Of a DNA stretch of 5,843 nt, positions 1 to 5,843 are shown in pieces. This stretch comes from Casp-Chloro-G3 sp002816715 (lineage in GTDB: Bacteria > Chloroflexota > Dehalococcoidia > Lucifugimonadales > UBA3495), in the NCBI GenBank assembly GCA_027623815.1, contig JAQBUV010000119.1, positions 1-5,843 of the forward strand, read 5' to 3'. Every line of letters starts with the position of its first letter. Position 1 is the first letter of the stretch. The notes beneath the pieces were generated by a model. It had not been told where the DNA came from. It worked only from the letters and a program-made list of their open reading frames with translations, and did not search any database. Both the position numbers and the translations under genes were made by a program.

Positions 1-1305
1 TTTTGGGGAAAAGCCGAAGACAATGTCTGCGCCCACGGTGGTTTCAGGTGAGGGGTGGGACTCATAGGCACGCTGGTAGATAGCGGTGATACCCCCCAAG
101 GATTGTAAGGCATCGGCTATGGCACAATGATTAGCGTCGTATTTGTACCAAGTGACATAAACCATGACATGGTGCGCCGCAAACAGATCGGTCCAATAAG
201 AGCGTAATGCGTGGTAACTAGCAATCTGTTGGTTCAGCCATCTGGATTCGGGCTCATAGCCGCTACCGGGAATGGGGCGGCCCGACTTTTCCTTCCGTTT
301 GATCCGATGGTTGAACACCGGTTGCCCGCTGATGGTAGTGGCCCCCGGGTGGAGTACCACCGCCCCTATGTCATGCTGTTTCAACTCAGCCCATTTCTGC
401 TGGTCAAGGGGGTCTGCGGGATAGGAAAAGATGAGCAGCAAATCCCGGCCCGGTATGGACGACTCTTGCCAGAAAAAAAGGTTGGAGTGCAACTTCGGAT
501 GATTCAGGTTGAGTTGGCCGTAATATTCAACCGCAATCCGTGGCGCGGGATCAGGGGTGGTATTCCCTGACTGTAAATTTAAGGCCGATAGATCGTCTGT
601 GCCCTTTGACTTAGGTTCGGGCCAGAACAAGCTTTGGACGCTTCCTAGTAGACCCCTTTGGCGCAACCGGTAACGGAGCAAGCGTAACCCACTAACAACT
701 ACGGGAGGAATCCTTCGTCTAAGAATGGTCTGGAGGTTCACTGAGGGACGAACCGGGACAATAGTGACGCCGTTCTGGTGAGCGTAATTGGTTATAGCCT
801 TAAGCCACGGACGCCGAGTCAAGACCAAGAAGGGAACCGCGCCGGCATTCTCCGTCTGCTTGGTTTTCCAGGCGGAAACTTGCACCAACAGGAGGGCGCG
901 CCACATGTTGGTGCCATCGTTCCACGTGATGGAGGCGATGCTTTTAGCCAGGAAAATTGGTACCCTATCTTGAAGGAGTCCTTGCCGGATTAGCGCCTGA
1001 TACACCGGCTGTTCCATAGCGTTTTGCTGTACTTCCCACATATCTTGGTAAGGGATCCTCAAGCCAATTAACGTGCCTGACTCGTCCCGGAGGTCTACCA
1101 GGCTAAATGCCAGTTTCTCCGCCGCTGTTCCAATTACCCAGGCAGATCCTCTGGCAATCAGCATTGAGAGTTGGGACCCGTCAATCACATAGCAGCGGAT
1201 AACTCGATTCTCTTGGCGTAGGCGGCTCCAGAAGAGACGGGGCCACAAGTTAAATACCCAAATGCGCAGGGTCAGGTGTTCAATGAAGTAGAGCGCTGGC
1301 TTCAT
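1..1305 (-). CDS. Partial surface-polysaccharide protein, possibly GT-B-like glycosyltransferase (3' end outside window)
   Basis: An ATG at 1305-1303 opens a frame of 435 codons with no stop that runs off the left edge, so the C-terminus is missing. It begins 8 bp after the legC stop, so it belongs to the same operon; no clear ribosome binding site is visible. I do not recognise a named family. Residues about 13-34 are aromatic and Arg-rich (WPRLFWSRLR). Residues 36-190 alternate hydrophobic strands and helices as in a Rossmann-like domain. An Arg-rich stretch (about 196-217) and a Pro/Ser/Thr-rich linker (about 230-255) follow, and a second ordered region starts at RIAVEYYG (256). Residues 396-412 (IADALQSLGGITAIYQR) resemble the 'alk..Gi.tv.lQHG' segment that precedes the C-terminal domain in several capsule and teichoic-acid GT-B enzymes, and ADIVFGFSP (426-434) fits the strand after it. 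A transfer or assembly role is inferred from this likeness and from the neighbours. The gene call is secure; the function is tentative. Confidence 0.8.
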   Translation of the reverse strand, partial: MKPALYFIEHLTLRIWVFNLWPRLFWSRLRQENRVIRCYVIDGSQLSMLIARGSAWVIGTAAEKLAFSLVDLRDESGTLIGLRIPYQDMWEVQQNAMEQPVYQALIRQGLLQDRVPIFLAKSIASITWNDGTNMWRALLLVQVSAWKTKQTENAGAVPFLVLTRRPWLKAITNYAHQNGVTIVPVRPSVNLQTILRRRIPPVVVSGLRLLRYRLRQRGLLGSVQSLFWPEPKSKGTDDLSALNLQSGNTTPDPAPRIAVEYYGQLNLNHPKLHSNLFFWQESSIPGRDLLLIFSYPADPLDQQKWAELKQHDIGAVVLHPGATTISGQPVFNHRIKRKEKSGRPIPGSGYEPESRWLNQQIASYHALRSYWTDLFAAHHVMVYVTWYKYDANHCAIADALQSLGGITAIYQRAYESHPSPETTVGADIVFGFSPK

Positions 1306-1313
1306 ATGGCCAA

Positions 1314-2516
1314 TTATTTGCGGAGACTTTTCCGGAAGGTAGCAATGCATCTTTGCTGGTCTTGCTCGGTCAGACCGACGCTGCTGGGCAGACTAGCACC
1401 CCGTTCATACAACCTCACGCCGTGTTCAATCTGGAACGCCTGGCAGTTTTTGTAGGGCGGTAGATTGTGGAGGGTGTGCCATAACGGTCGGGCGCCAATA
1501 CCCTGATCGTTTAAATCCCTAATGAAGTTCTTACGTTCCTCTAAGGTTGATGTTTGATCCAGGAGAATGGTGTACAGCCAGTAGACCGGGGTGGCAAATG
1601 CTTGGGCCGGCAGCAACGTGACTGCCTCCAGGTTCAGGAAAGCTTCGTCGTAGATTCGGGCGATGGATTTTTTTTGAGTGATGAAGTCCTCTATCTGTTC
1701 CATCTGGGCGACACCCATCGCAGCCTGGATGTTGGTGAGCCGGTAATTGTAGCCAATTTCACTGTGGAAGTACTCTACCGGGTCATCTTTGGCCTGGTTG
1801 GTCAGGTAGCGTGCTCGCTTTGCCCAGGTCTCATTATCGGTAACTATCATCCCGCCGCCGCCGGTGGTGATGAGCTTATTGCCATTGAAGCTAAAGCAGG
1901 CGATATCGCCTAGCTGACCTACCATACGTCCTTTATATTTGGCGCCCAGACTCTCGGTAGCATCCTCAATTATGGCGAGGTCGTATTTTTGGGCGGCCTC
2001 ACGGATAGGGTCTATGTCGCATGGGTGTCCCAGAATGTGCACCGGTAAAATTGCTTTGACTCGCCGACCAGTGGTTTTGTTGACCAGGCTTCCGTCCTGC
2101 CATCGACATTCTTTTTCCAAGAAGTCCCGCACTTTTTCCGGGTCCATCTGCCAATAGGTCGGCTCAGCGTCGATAAAAACCGGCCAGGCACCTACGTAAC
2201 GGATGGCGTTTGCTGGGGCGATAAAAGTAAGGGTGGGCATTAGAACTTCATCATCTGGCTCTACCCCGGCGACCAGAAGGGCGATGTGCAACGCCGCGGT
2301 GCCACTGGTAGTAGCGACCGCGTGTTTCGTGCCTACATAATCGGCCAGCATATGCTCAAAGCGATCGACGAATGAGCCAACGGAGGACACCCAGTTGGTG
2401 TCCAGACACTCCTTGACGTACTTCCACTCGTTGCCCCTGATTTCAGGCACGCACAAGGGGATGTGGCCCGGCGGTGCGGGAACGCCAGGTTCAGATCGCA
2501 CAGGTTCAGATAGCAT
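1314..2516 (-). CDS. legC: LegC-type PLP-dependent sugar-nucleotide aminotransferase
   Basis: This 400-residue protein belongs to the DegT/DnrJ/EryC1 (fold type I) aminotransferases, LegC branch. Known members transfer an amino group, normally from glutamate, to the C4 keto group of the 4-keto-6-deoxy nucleotide sugar made by LegB, in the cytoplasm. Visible features: VPEIRGNEWKYVKECLDTNW (23-42), typical of the LegC N-terminus; phosphate-binding SGTAALH (71-77); D185 in IIEDATESLG, which pairs with the PLP ring nitrogen; and FSFNGNKLITTGGGG (208-222) with the Schiff-base lysine K214. The segment around NKTTGRRVKAILPVH (146-160) is also usual in LegC proteins. Length is normal for the family. 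The ATG overlaps the end of legB by 11 bp and has no good ribosome binding site, so translation is probably coupled. A GTG at codon 6 (2501-2499), just past the legB stop, is an alternative start. Codons 281-284 contain a run of eight A. Confidence 0.94.
   Translation of the reverse strand: MLSEPVRSEPGVPAPPGHIPLCVPEIRGNEWKYVKECLDTNWVSSVGSFVDRFEHMLADYVGTKHAVATTSGTAALHIALLVAGVEPDDEVLMPTLTFIAPANAIRYVGAWPVFIDAEPTYWQMDPEKVRDFLEKECRWQDGSLVNKTTGRRVKAILPVHILGHPCDIDPIREAAQKYDLAIIEDATESLGAKYKGRMVGQLGDIACFSFNGNKLITTGGGGMIVTDNETWAKRARYLTNQAKDDPVEYFHSEIGYNYRLTNIQAAMGVAQMEQIEDFITQKKSIARIYDEAFLNLEAVTLLPAQAFATPVYWLYTILLDQTSTLEERKNFIRDLNDQGIGARPLWHTLHNLPPYKNCQAFQIEHGVRLYERGASLPSSVGLTEQDQQRCIATFRKSLRK
2482..2511 (-). 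repeat. 15-bp tandem duplication at the legB-legC junction
   Basis: On the minus strand ATCTGAACCTG occurs twice, at 2511-2501 and 2496-2486, with a period of exactly 15 bp. The period is a whole number of codons, so in legC it gives an SEP-V / SEP-G repeat at residues 3-12. The legB stop codon (TGA, 2508-2506) lies inside the first copy. The extra N-terminal residues of this LegC, ahead of the conserved IPLCVPEIRGNE, coincide with this repeat. Confidence 0.8.
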
Positions 2517-3492
2517 AGGTGCCCAGCCGGTATCGTTCCAGGTTGCTCTTTGTCCACTCGATGGTCTGAGCCAGGCCGTCTTCCAGGGAGTATTGGGGAT
2601 GCCAATCTAGAATCTGGTTGGCCTTACCGGTGTCGGCGCATAGGCGTTCCACTTCACTGTGTTCGGGACGGGTGCGCTCATCTTCGCAGGTGATTGGGAC
2701 ATCACTTTTGCCAATCAGCTCAAGGATGAGTTTGGTTAAGTCGCCAATGGAAATCTCCCGGCCTGAGCCGATGTTAATAACCTGACCAATTGCCAAGGGA
2801 TTCTCGGCAATGCGAATGAAACCCTCGACGGTGTCGGCTACATAATTGAAGTCGCGGGTTGGCTTCAGGTTGCCCAGGTGCACCTTTGATTCAGCCAATG
2901 CTTGGGTAATGATGGTTGGAATGACGGCCCGGGCTAGTTGGCGCGGCCCGTAGGTGTTGAAGGGTCGAATGGTGGCGACCGGCAAATCGAAGGAGAGGTG
3001 GAAGGATTCAGCCAGTTTGTCGGCGCCAATCTTACTGGCTGAATAAGGTGATTGCCCTTGCAGGGGATGTTCCTCGTCAATTGGCACGTAACGAGCGGTG
3101 CCGTAGGCTTCACTGGTAGAGGTATGTACCAGGCGTTCTAAAGCGACCTCGCGCGCCGCTTGCATAACATTCAACGTGCCCTCAATATTAGTCCTGATGT
3201 AAGAAAGGGGCGCGTGGTAGGAGTAGGGAATAGCAATGAGGGCGGCCAGGTGAAAGACTATCTCGCTGCCCCGCATTGCCTGTGTCACACTGTCCCGGTC
3301 ACGGATGTCCCCGGCGACGACCTCTATATCGCTCTTATACTTGGATTGATCGAGCCATCCCCAAGAGCCATCCGACCGATAATGTACCAGAGCCCGGGTC
3401 TGAGCCCCTAACGATACCAGTTTCTCCGTCAGGTGGCTGCCGATGAAACCGCCGCCTCCGGTGACCAGAACCCGTTTGCCTTGCCAGTTCAT
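2506..3492 (-). CDS. legB: LegB-type NAD-dependent sugar-nucleotide 4,6-dehydratase
   Basis: This 328-residue extended short-chain dehydrogenase/reductase matches LegB, which converts a nucleotide-linked N-acetylglucosamine (GDP-linked in C. jejuni) to the 4-keto-6-deoxy sugar, the substrate for LegC. Seen from the ATG at 3492: Rossmann motif TGGGGFIG (11-18); GDIRD (61-65) for adenine binding; HLAA (81-84); TSTSEAYG (124-131) with the Thr-Ser-Glu pattern of 4,6-dehydratases; catalytic Y150 and K154 in SPYSASK; and RPFNTYGP (176-183). Start choice: the ATG at 3492-3490 forms an ATGA overlap with the upstream stop and gives MNWQGKRVLVTGG, as in known LegB proteins. A GTG at 3507 would add five residues (MAADT) but has no family support and only a too-close GAAGAA before it. 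Close UDP-sugar dehydratases cannot be fully excluded, but LegC next door makes LegB much the best call. Confidence 0.92.
   Translation of the reverse strand: MNWQGKRVLVTGGGGFIGSHLTEKLVSLGAQTRALVHYRSDGSWGWLDQSKYKSDIEVVAGDIRDRDSVTQAMRGSEIVFHLAALIAIPYSYHAPLSYIRTNIEGTLNVMQAAREVALERLVHTSTSEAYGTARYVPIDEEHPLQGQSPYSASKIGADKLAESFHLSFDLPVATIRPFNTYGPRQLARAVIPTIITQALAESKVHLGNLKPTRDFNYVADTVEGFIRIAENPLAIGQVINIGSGREISIGDLTKLILELIGKSDVPITCEDERTRPEHSEVERLCADTGKANQILDWHPQYSLEDGLAQTIEWTKSNLERYRLGTYAI
3489..3492 (-). promoter_or_regulatory. ATGA stop-start overlap (translational coupling)
   Basis: The TGA stop of the nucleotidyltransferase gene (3491-3489) shares bases with the ATG of legB (3492-3490). No strong Shine-Dalgarno sequence sits 5-10 bases before this ATG, so termination-reinitiation by the same ribosomes is the likely mode of starting legB. 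Confidence 0.7.
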
Positions 3493-4565
3493 GGTATCTG
3501 CTGCCACTTCTTCACTTGTTCCTGGGCCTGCTCGTAGTCGGAATGCTGACCAATATCACTCCAAAATTCGCGGATGGGGAAAGCGACTACTGAACGCCCT
3601 TCACTGAGCAATCGCTGGATCAAGTCGGTCATGTCGTAGCGTTCGCCGTTGGGGATAAAACTGTAAACGGACGGTTCCAGCAGATAAATACCGGCGTTAA
3701 CGAAGAACTTGAGCAACGGCTTCTCGGACATACCCCGTATTGAAGCTCCTTCACACTCTACTATCCCGTAGGGGACTTGCATATCGTACTGCTGTACCGC
3801 CACCGTGAGATCGGCGTTATGCTCCTGGTGGTAGGTCCGCATGGCTCGAAAGTCCACTTGAGTGAGGATATCTCCGTTAATAACCAATACCGTTTCCTGG
3901 GGAACCTCCATGAGACCCAGAGCGCCAGCGGTGCCCAGGGGTTGGTCTTCCGTAACGTAGGTAATCTCGACGCCGAACTTGCTTCCATCACCAAAATAAT
4001 TAGTAATCTTCTCGGACTCATGATGCACGCTGACATTAACGTGACTGATATTAGCGTCCCGCAATTGGTTGACAATAATCTCCATCAGGGGCTGATTACC
4101 CACCGGGAGCATGGGCTTGGGGAGTTTTTCAGTGAGTGGGCGTAGTCGAGTGCCCATGCCGCCCGCCATGATAACCGCCTGCATGGGCGGCTCTGGTTCC
4201 TGAGCAAAATCGTCCGAGGTTACCAGCGCCACTACCCGCTGCTCTTTGTCGACCAAGGGAAGGTGGCGAATACTGTGCTGCTTTAGTAATCTAATGAAAG
4301 TGGTGGGCTCTGCTCCTACCGGTGCCGTGATGGGTTTCGCGAAAGGAGATTCAGATTTACGGGCCAACAGGACGCTCACCGGCTCATCCAGGCTGATGCC
4401 AGCCAAAATAATTCGGCGCAGGTCTCCATCGGTAACCGTCCCCACCAGTTTCTGATCTGGGTTGACGACCAGCACGATACCGATCCGGCTGACGTCTATC
4501 TGGGCGATGGCCTCGTGCATAGAGTTCTCTGGACTGATGCATAGTGTTGTCAGGTCAGTGTACAT
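3489..4565 (-). CDS. ptmE: CBS-domain sugar-1-phosphate nucleotidyltransferase (PtmE type)
   Basis: This 358-residue protein joins a regulatory front half to a sugar nucleotidyltransferase. Two CBS domains occupy about residues 8-67 (with GTVTDGDLRR, 42-51) and 76-122 (with RHLPLVDKEQ, 100-109). CBS pairs commonly bind adenine nucleotides, so the activity may respond to energy state or product. The catalytic domain starts at QAVIMAGGMGTRLRPL (129-144), with the usual K150 of the LPKPMLPV stretch, metal-binding D232 in NGD, EKP (281-283), NAGIY (290-294) and D337 in SDIG. In C. jejuni PtmE has this architecture and makes the GDP-activated amino sugar for legionaminic acid; the nucleotide used here cannot be read from the sequence. 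The start lies 12 bp after the amidotransferase stop without an obvious ribosome binding site, but the N-terminus MYTDLTTLCISPENS leads directly into CBS 1, as in relatives. The gene ends in a 4-bp overlap with legB. Confidence 0.93.
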   Translation of the reverse strand: MYTDLTTLCISPENSMHEAIAQIDVSRIGIVLVVNPDQKLVGTVTDGDLRRIILAGISLDEPVSVLLARKSESPFAKPITAPVGAEPTTFIRLLKQHSIRHLPLVDKEQRVVALVTSDDFAQEPEPPMQAVIMAGGMGTRLRPLTEKLPKPMLPVGNQPLMEIIVNQLRDANISHVNVSVHHESEKITNYFGDGSKFGVEITYVTEDQPLGTAGALGLMEVPQETVLVINGDILTQVDFRAMRTYHQEHNADLTVAVQQYDMQVPYGIVECEGASIRGMSEKPLLKFFVNAGIYLLEPSVYSFIPNGERYDMTDLIQRLLSEGRSVVAFPIREFWSDIGQHSDYEQAQEQVKKWQQIP

Positions 4566-4577
4566 AGCGTAACTATA

Positions 4578-5780
4578 TTAGGAGACTTGATGTTTTAGCT
4601 GCCACTGGCCGTTCCATTCCCAGGCATTGGCTCCTCGGTAGCAGTCGACAACTTTCCAGAAGTGTTCCTCATCTATACCCAAATACTCTAAAAATTCAGG
4701 GAAGTGTTTGGATGGAAACTCCCCGTCATAACGCCGGACCAACGCCACAGCCTCTTCACGGGTAATGTGGCCATCGCGGATCTCGTGGGCGGCGTCTGAT
4801 GTGGTTCTGCCGATGCCGAACTTAATGAAGGCGAGATAGTAGTGGAATCCGTCCATGCGATCATCAAGGCTCGCGTATTTTGAGTAGGTGCCTTCGGACC
4901 GACCGGGATTGGCGTTAAAGCCGGTGTTCTCCAGGCTGTAGTAGTAATTCTCCTGAGGAACCCACTTGTGGTAATAGGAGTACCAGTGCATTTGAATGCC
5001 TGCGTTTCCCAGTGCTTCAACTGCAGGAGGTCGGTAGAAAGTCAGGTCGGAGGCATCGAAATCGTCGGTGGAAAGGTAGTCCTTGTGCTTCAGGCCGAAG
5101 TCCACCAAGTCGTCAACGGTAGTCCCTTTGAAGTATAGCGAAGCCCAGTCTTCCAGAGGCATATGAGATTTTTCGTTGTTTTTTGGATCGCCGCCGTACT
5201 CGGCCTCACCGTTCTCGCCGAATACCACCAGTTTGATGCCCATTCGCAAAGCTATATGAAAGGCATAGCCCATCTGGCCATAAGCGAAAGGCTGCCACGC
5301 GTCCCCCAACTCCTCAAAGCTGAGTCTGGCCAGTTTCCGATGAAAGCGTCCATTGGGGTAGGCAATAAGATTGTTAAAGCCTGAATCTACAAAGTTCAAA
5401 AAGTTCTGGTACCCAATGTCGGTATAGCGGAAAGGGGCCCAGGTTACGGTCAGCGGGTGCATGTCGTACTTGGTTTTCAACTGATGTGCGACGTAGGAGG
5501 AATCCTTGCCGCCGCTGCAGGGTACGATCACGTCCCACGACCCGTCTTTCCTTCGGTGCTGGTCCAGCAATGCCCGTAGTTGCTCTTCTCGCTCCGACCA
5601 ATCTACCACGTGGTACTTGGCATAAGCGAATCGACAGGCGCTACAGACTCCTTCCTCGTCAAAGACAATTCGAGGTCTCTGATTGGAAACCACACACAAC
5701 TTGCAGAACTTTACCTCTTGAGGCTGGGTCAGCAACTGATTTTCCAGTCCTCCAATGACTGGGCTATGATTTTGGGCCAC
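4578..5780 (-). CDS. N-acetyl sugar amidotransferase (WbpG/PseA/PtmG family)
   Basis: This 400-residue ATP-pyrophosphatase-type amidotransferase belongs to the family that turns an N-acetyl group on a surface sugar into an acetamidino group, using ATP and ammonia. Seen: two Cys pairs, C26-x-x-C29 and C46-x-x-C49 around PRIVFDEEGVC, probably metal-binding; the PP-loop SGGKDSS (89-95) for ATP; a central region rich in aromatic residues (about 245-300); and the helical C-terminal part with EIRDGHITREEAV (333-345), typical of the family. Length is normal. The start is GTG at 5780-5778, with AAGGAG (5791-5786) five bases ahead, the best ribosome binding site in the window. Known members either work with HisH/HisF-like partners that supply ammonia (WbpG) or act in pseudaminic or legionaminic acid modification (PseA, PtmG). 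No partner genes are in the window. Beside ptmE-legB-legC, modification of a legionaminic-type acid is the likely role, but another cluster sugar could be the substrate. Confidence 0.9.
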   Translation of the reverse strand: MAQNHSPVIGGLENQLLTQPQEVKFCKLCVVSNQRPRIVFDEEGVCSACRFAYAKYHVVDWSEREEQLRALLDQHRRKDGSWDVIVPCSGGKDSSYVAHQLKTKYDMHPLTVTWAPFRYTDIGYQNFLNFVDSGFNNLIAYPNGRFHRKLARLSFEELGDAWQPFAYGQMGYAFHIALRMGIKLVVFGENGEAEYGGDPKNNEKSHMPLEDWASLYFKGTTVDDLVDFGLKHKDYLSTDDFDASDLTFYRPPAVEALGNAGIQMHWYSYYHKWVPQENYYYSLENTGFNANPGRSEGTYSKYASLDDRMDGFHYYLAFIKFGIGRTTSDAAHEIRDGHITREEAVALVRRYDGEFPSKHFPEFLEYLGIDEEHFWKVVDCYRGANAWEWNGQWQLKHQVS

Positions 5781-5785
5781 TAAGT

Positions 5786-5791
5786 CTCCTT
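5786..5791 (-). promoter_or_regulatory. Shine-Dalgarno sequence that fixes a GTG start
   Basis: On the minus strand AAGGAG lies five bases before the GTG at 5780-5778. This spacing is near ideal and supports GTG as the start of the amidotransferase gene; no ATG in the same frame lies near it. Confidence 0.85.
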
Positions 5792-5793
5792 TT

Positions 5794-5843
5794 TAATCAA
5801 AGGGGTCTTGTGTCAAGCGGGTCTCGTGCCAACGGGGGTCTCG
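5794..5843 (-). repeat. Imperfect 16-17 bp tandem repeat, at least three copies, cut by the window edge
   Basis: Read on the minus strand, three units follow each other: CGAGACCCCCGTTGGCA (5843-5827), CGAGACCCGCTTGACA (5826-5811) and CAAGACCCCTTTGATTA (5810-5794). All share (A/G)AGACCC, then a TTG four to five bases later. The array ends three bases before the ribosome binding site of the amidotransferase gene. One frame is open from the edge and ends in TAA at 5795-5793 (RDPRWHETRLTQDPFD), so this could be the tail of an upstream gene. Unit lengths of 17, 16 and 17 do not keep a reading frame, and the other two frames also stay open for about ten codons, so coding potential is undecided. More copies may lie beyond the edge. 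Confidence 0.6.

Noticed and set aside
211..570. Plus-strand open frame of 119 codons, and similar ones at 778-993
   Set aside because: They lie antisense to the long uninterrupted minus-strand frame that continues the operon, lack a good ribosome binding site and show no recognisable motifs.
1554..1913. Plus-strand open frame opposite legC
   Set aside because: It is fully antisense to conserved LegC sequence, including the lysine motif, so it is a shadow of that gene.
3493..3507. GTG at 3507 as the start of legB
   Set aside because: It adds five residues not expected in LegB and has badly spaced upstream purines; the ATG at 3492 gives an ATGA overlap and the usual N-terminus.
3777..4145. 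Plus-strand open frame opposite the nucleotidyltransferase gene
   Set aside because: Antisense to the conserved catalytic domain with no protein-like features of its own.
5163..5384. Plus-strand frame beginning with a hydrophobic stretch (FFVVFWIAAVLGLTVLAE) resembling a signal peptide
   Set aside because: It lies antisense to the conserved middle of the amidotransferase, has no ribosome binding site and stops after 73 codons; the hydrophobic start is a by-product of the opposite strand's codons.
5786..5816. Possible promoter: TTGACA on the minus strand at 5816-5811
   Set aside because: No TATAAT-like hexamer occurs at 16-18 bases; the nearest AT-rich stretch is only 12-14 bases away and runs into the ribosome binding site. 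TTGACA is explained by the tandem repeat.
5793..5843. C-terminal tail of an upstream gene ending in TAA at 5795-5793
   Set aside because: Only 16 codons are visible, all inside a tandem repeat whose unit length breaks the frame, and all three frames are open for some distance; too weak to list as a gene.

Overview
The window is a tightly packed bacterial gene cluster for a surface sugar. Every supported gene lies on the minus strand and is transcribed from right to left. Base composition is close to even, and ATG and GTG starts and stop-start overlaps are all used. These traits fit many environmental bacteria, and nothing here fixes the phylum. There is no rRNA, tRNA, mobile element or CRISPR array.

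In transcription order: (1) 5780-4578, an N-acetyl sugar amidotransferase of the WbpG/PseA/PtmG type, with a GTG start behind a strong ribosome binding site. (2) 4565-3489, a sugar-1-phosphate nucleotidyltransferase with an N-terminal pair of CBS domains (PtmE type). (3) 3492-2506, a LegB-type NAD-dependent sugar-nucleotide 4,6-dehydratase. (4) 2516-1314, a LegC-type PLP aminotransferase. (5) 1305 to the left edge, 435 codons of an open gene without a stop. It is not a family I can name, but it looks like the first part of a GT-B-like glycosyltransferase or surface-polysaccharide protein. The spacings are 12 bp, a 4-bp overlap, an 11-bp overlap and 8 bp, so genes 1-5 are almost certainly one operon. 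Right of 5793 lies a short imperfect tandem repeat that runs off the window.

Together genes 2-4 match the early steps of legionaminic acid (a bacterial nonulosonic, sialic-like acid) synthesis as known from the Campylobacter jejuni ptm/leg pathway: activation of an amino-hexose-1-phosphate to a nucleotide sugar, 4,6-dehydration, then C4 transamination. The later enzymes (LegH acetyltransferase, LegG hydrolysing epimerase, LegI synthase, LegF CMP-transferase) are not in the window and would be expected beside it. The amidotransferase suggests that the final sugar carries an acetamidino group. The partial gene is a candidate for a transfer or assembly step.

The core is a recognisable pathway, not a new system. 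The most novel parts are the unfamiliar gene at the left and two small repeat structures, one at the legB-legC junction and one at the right edge.
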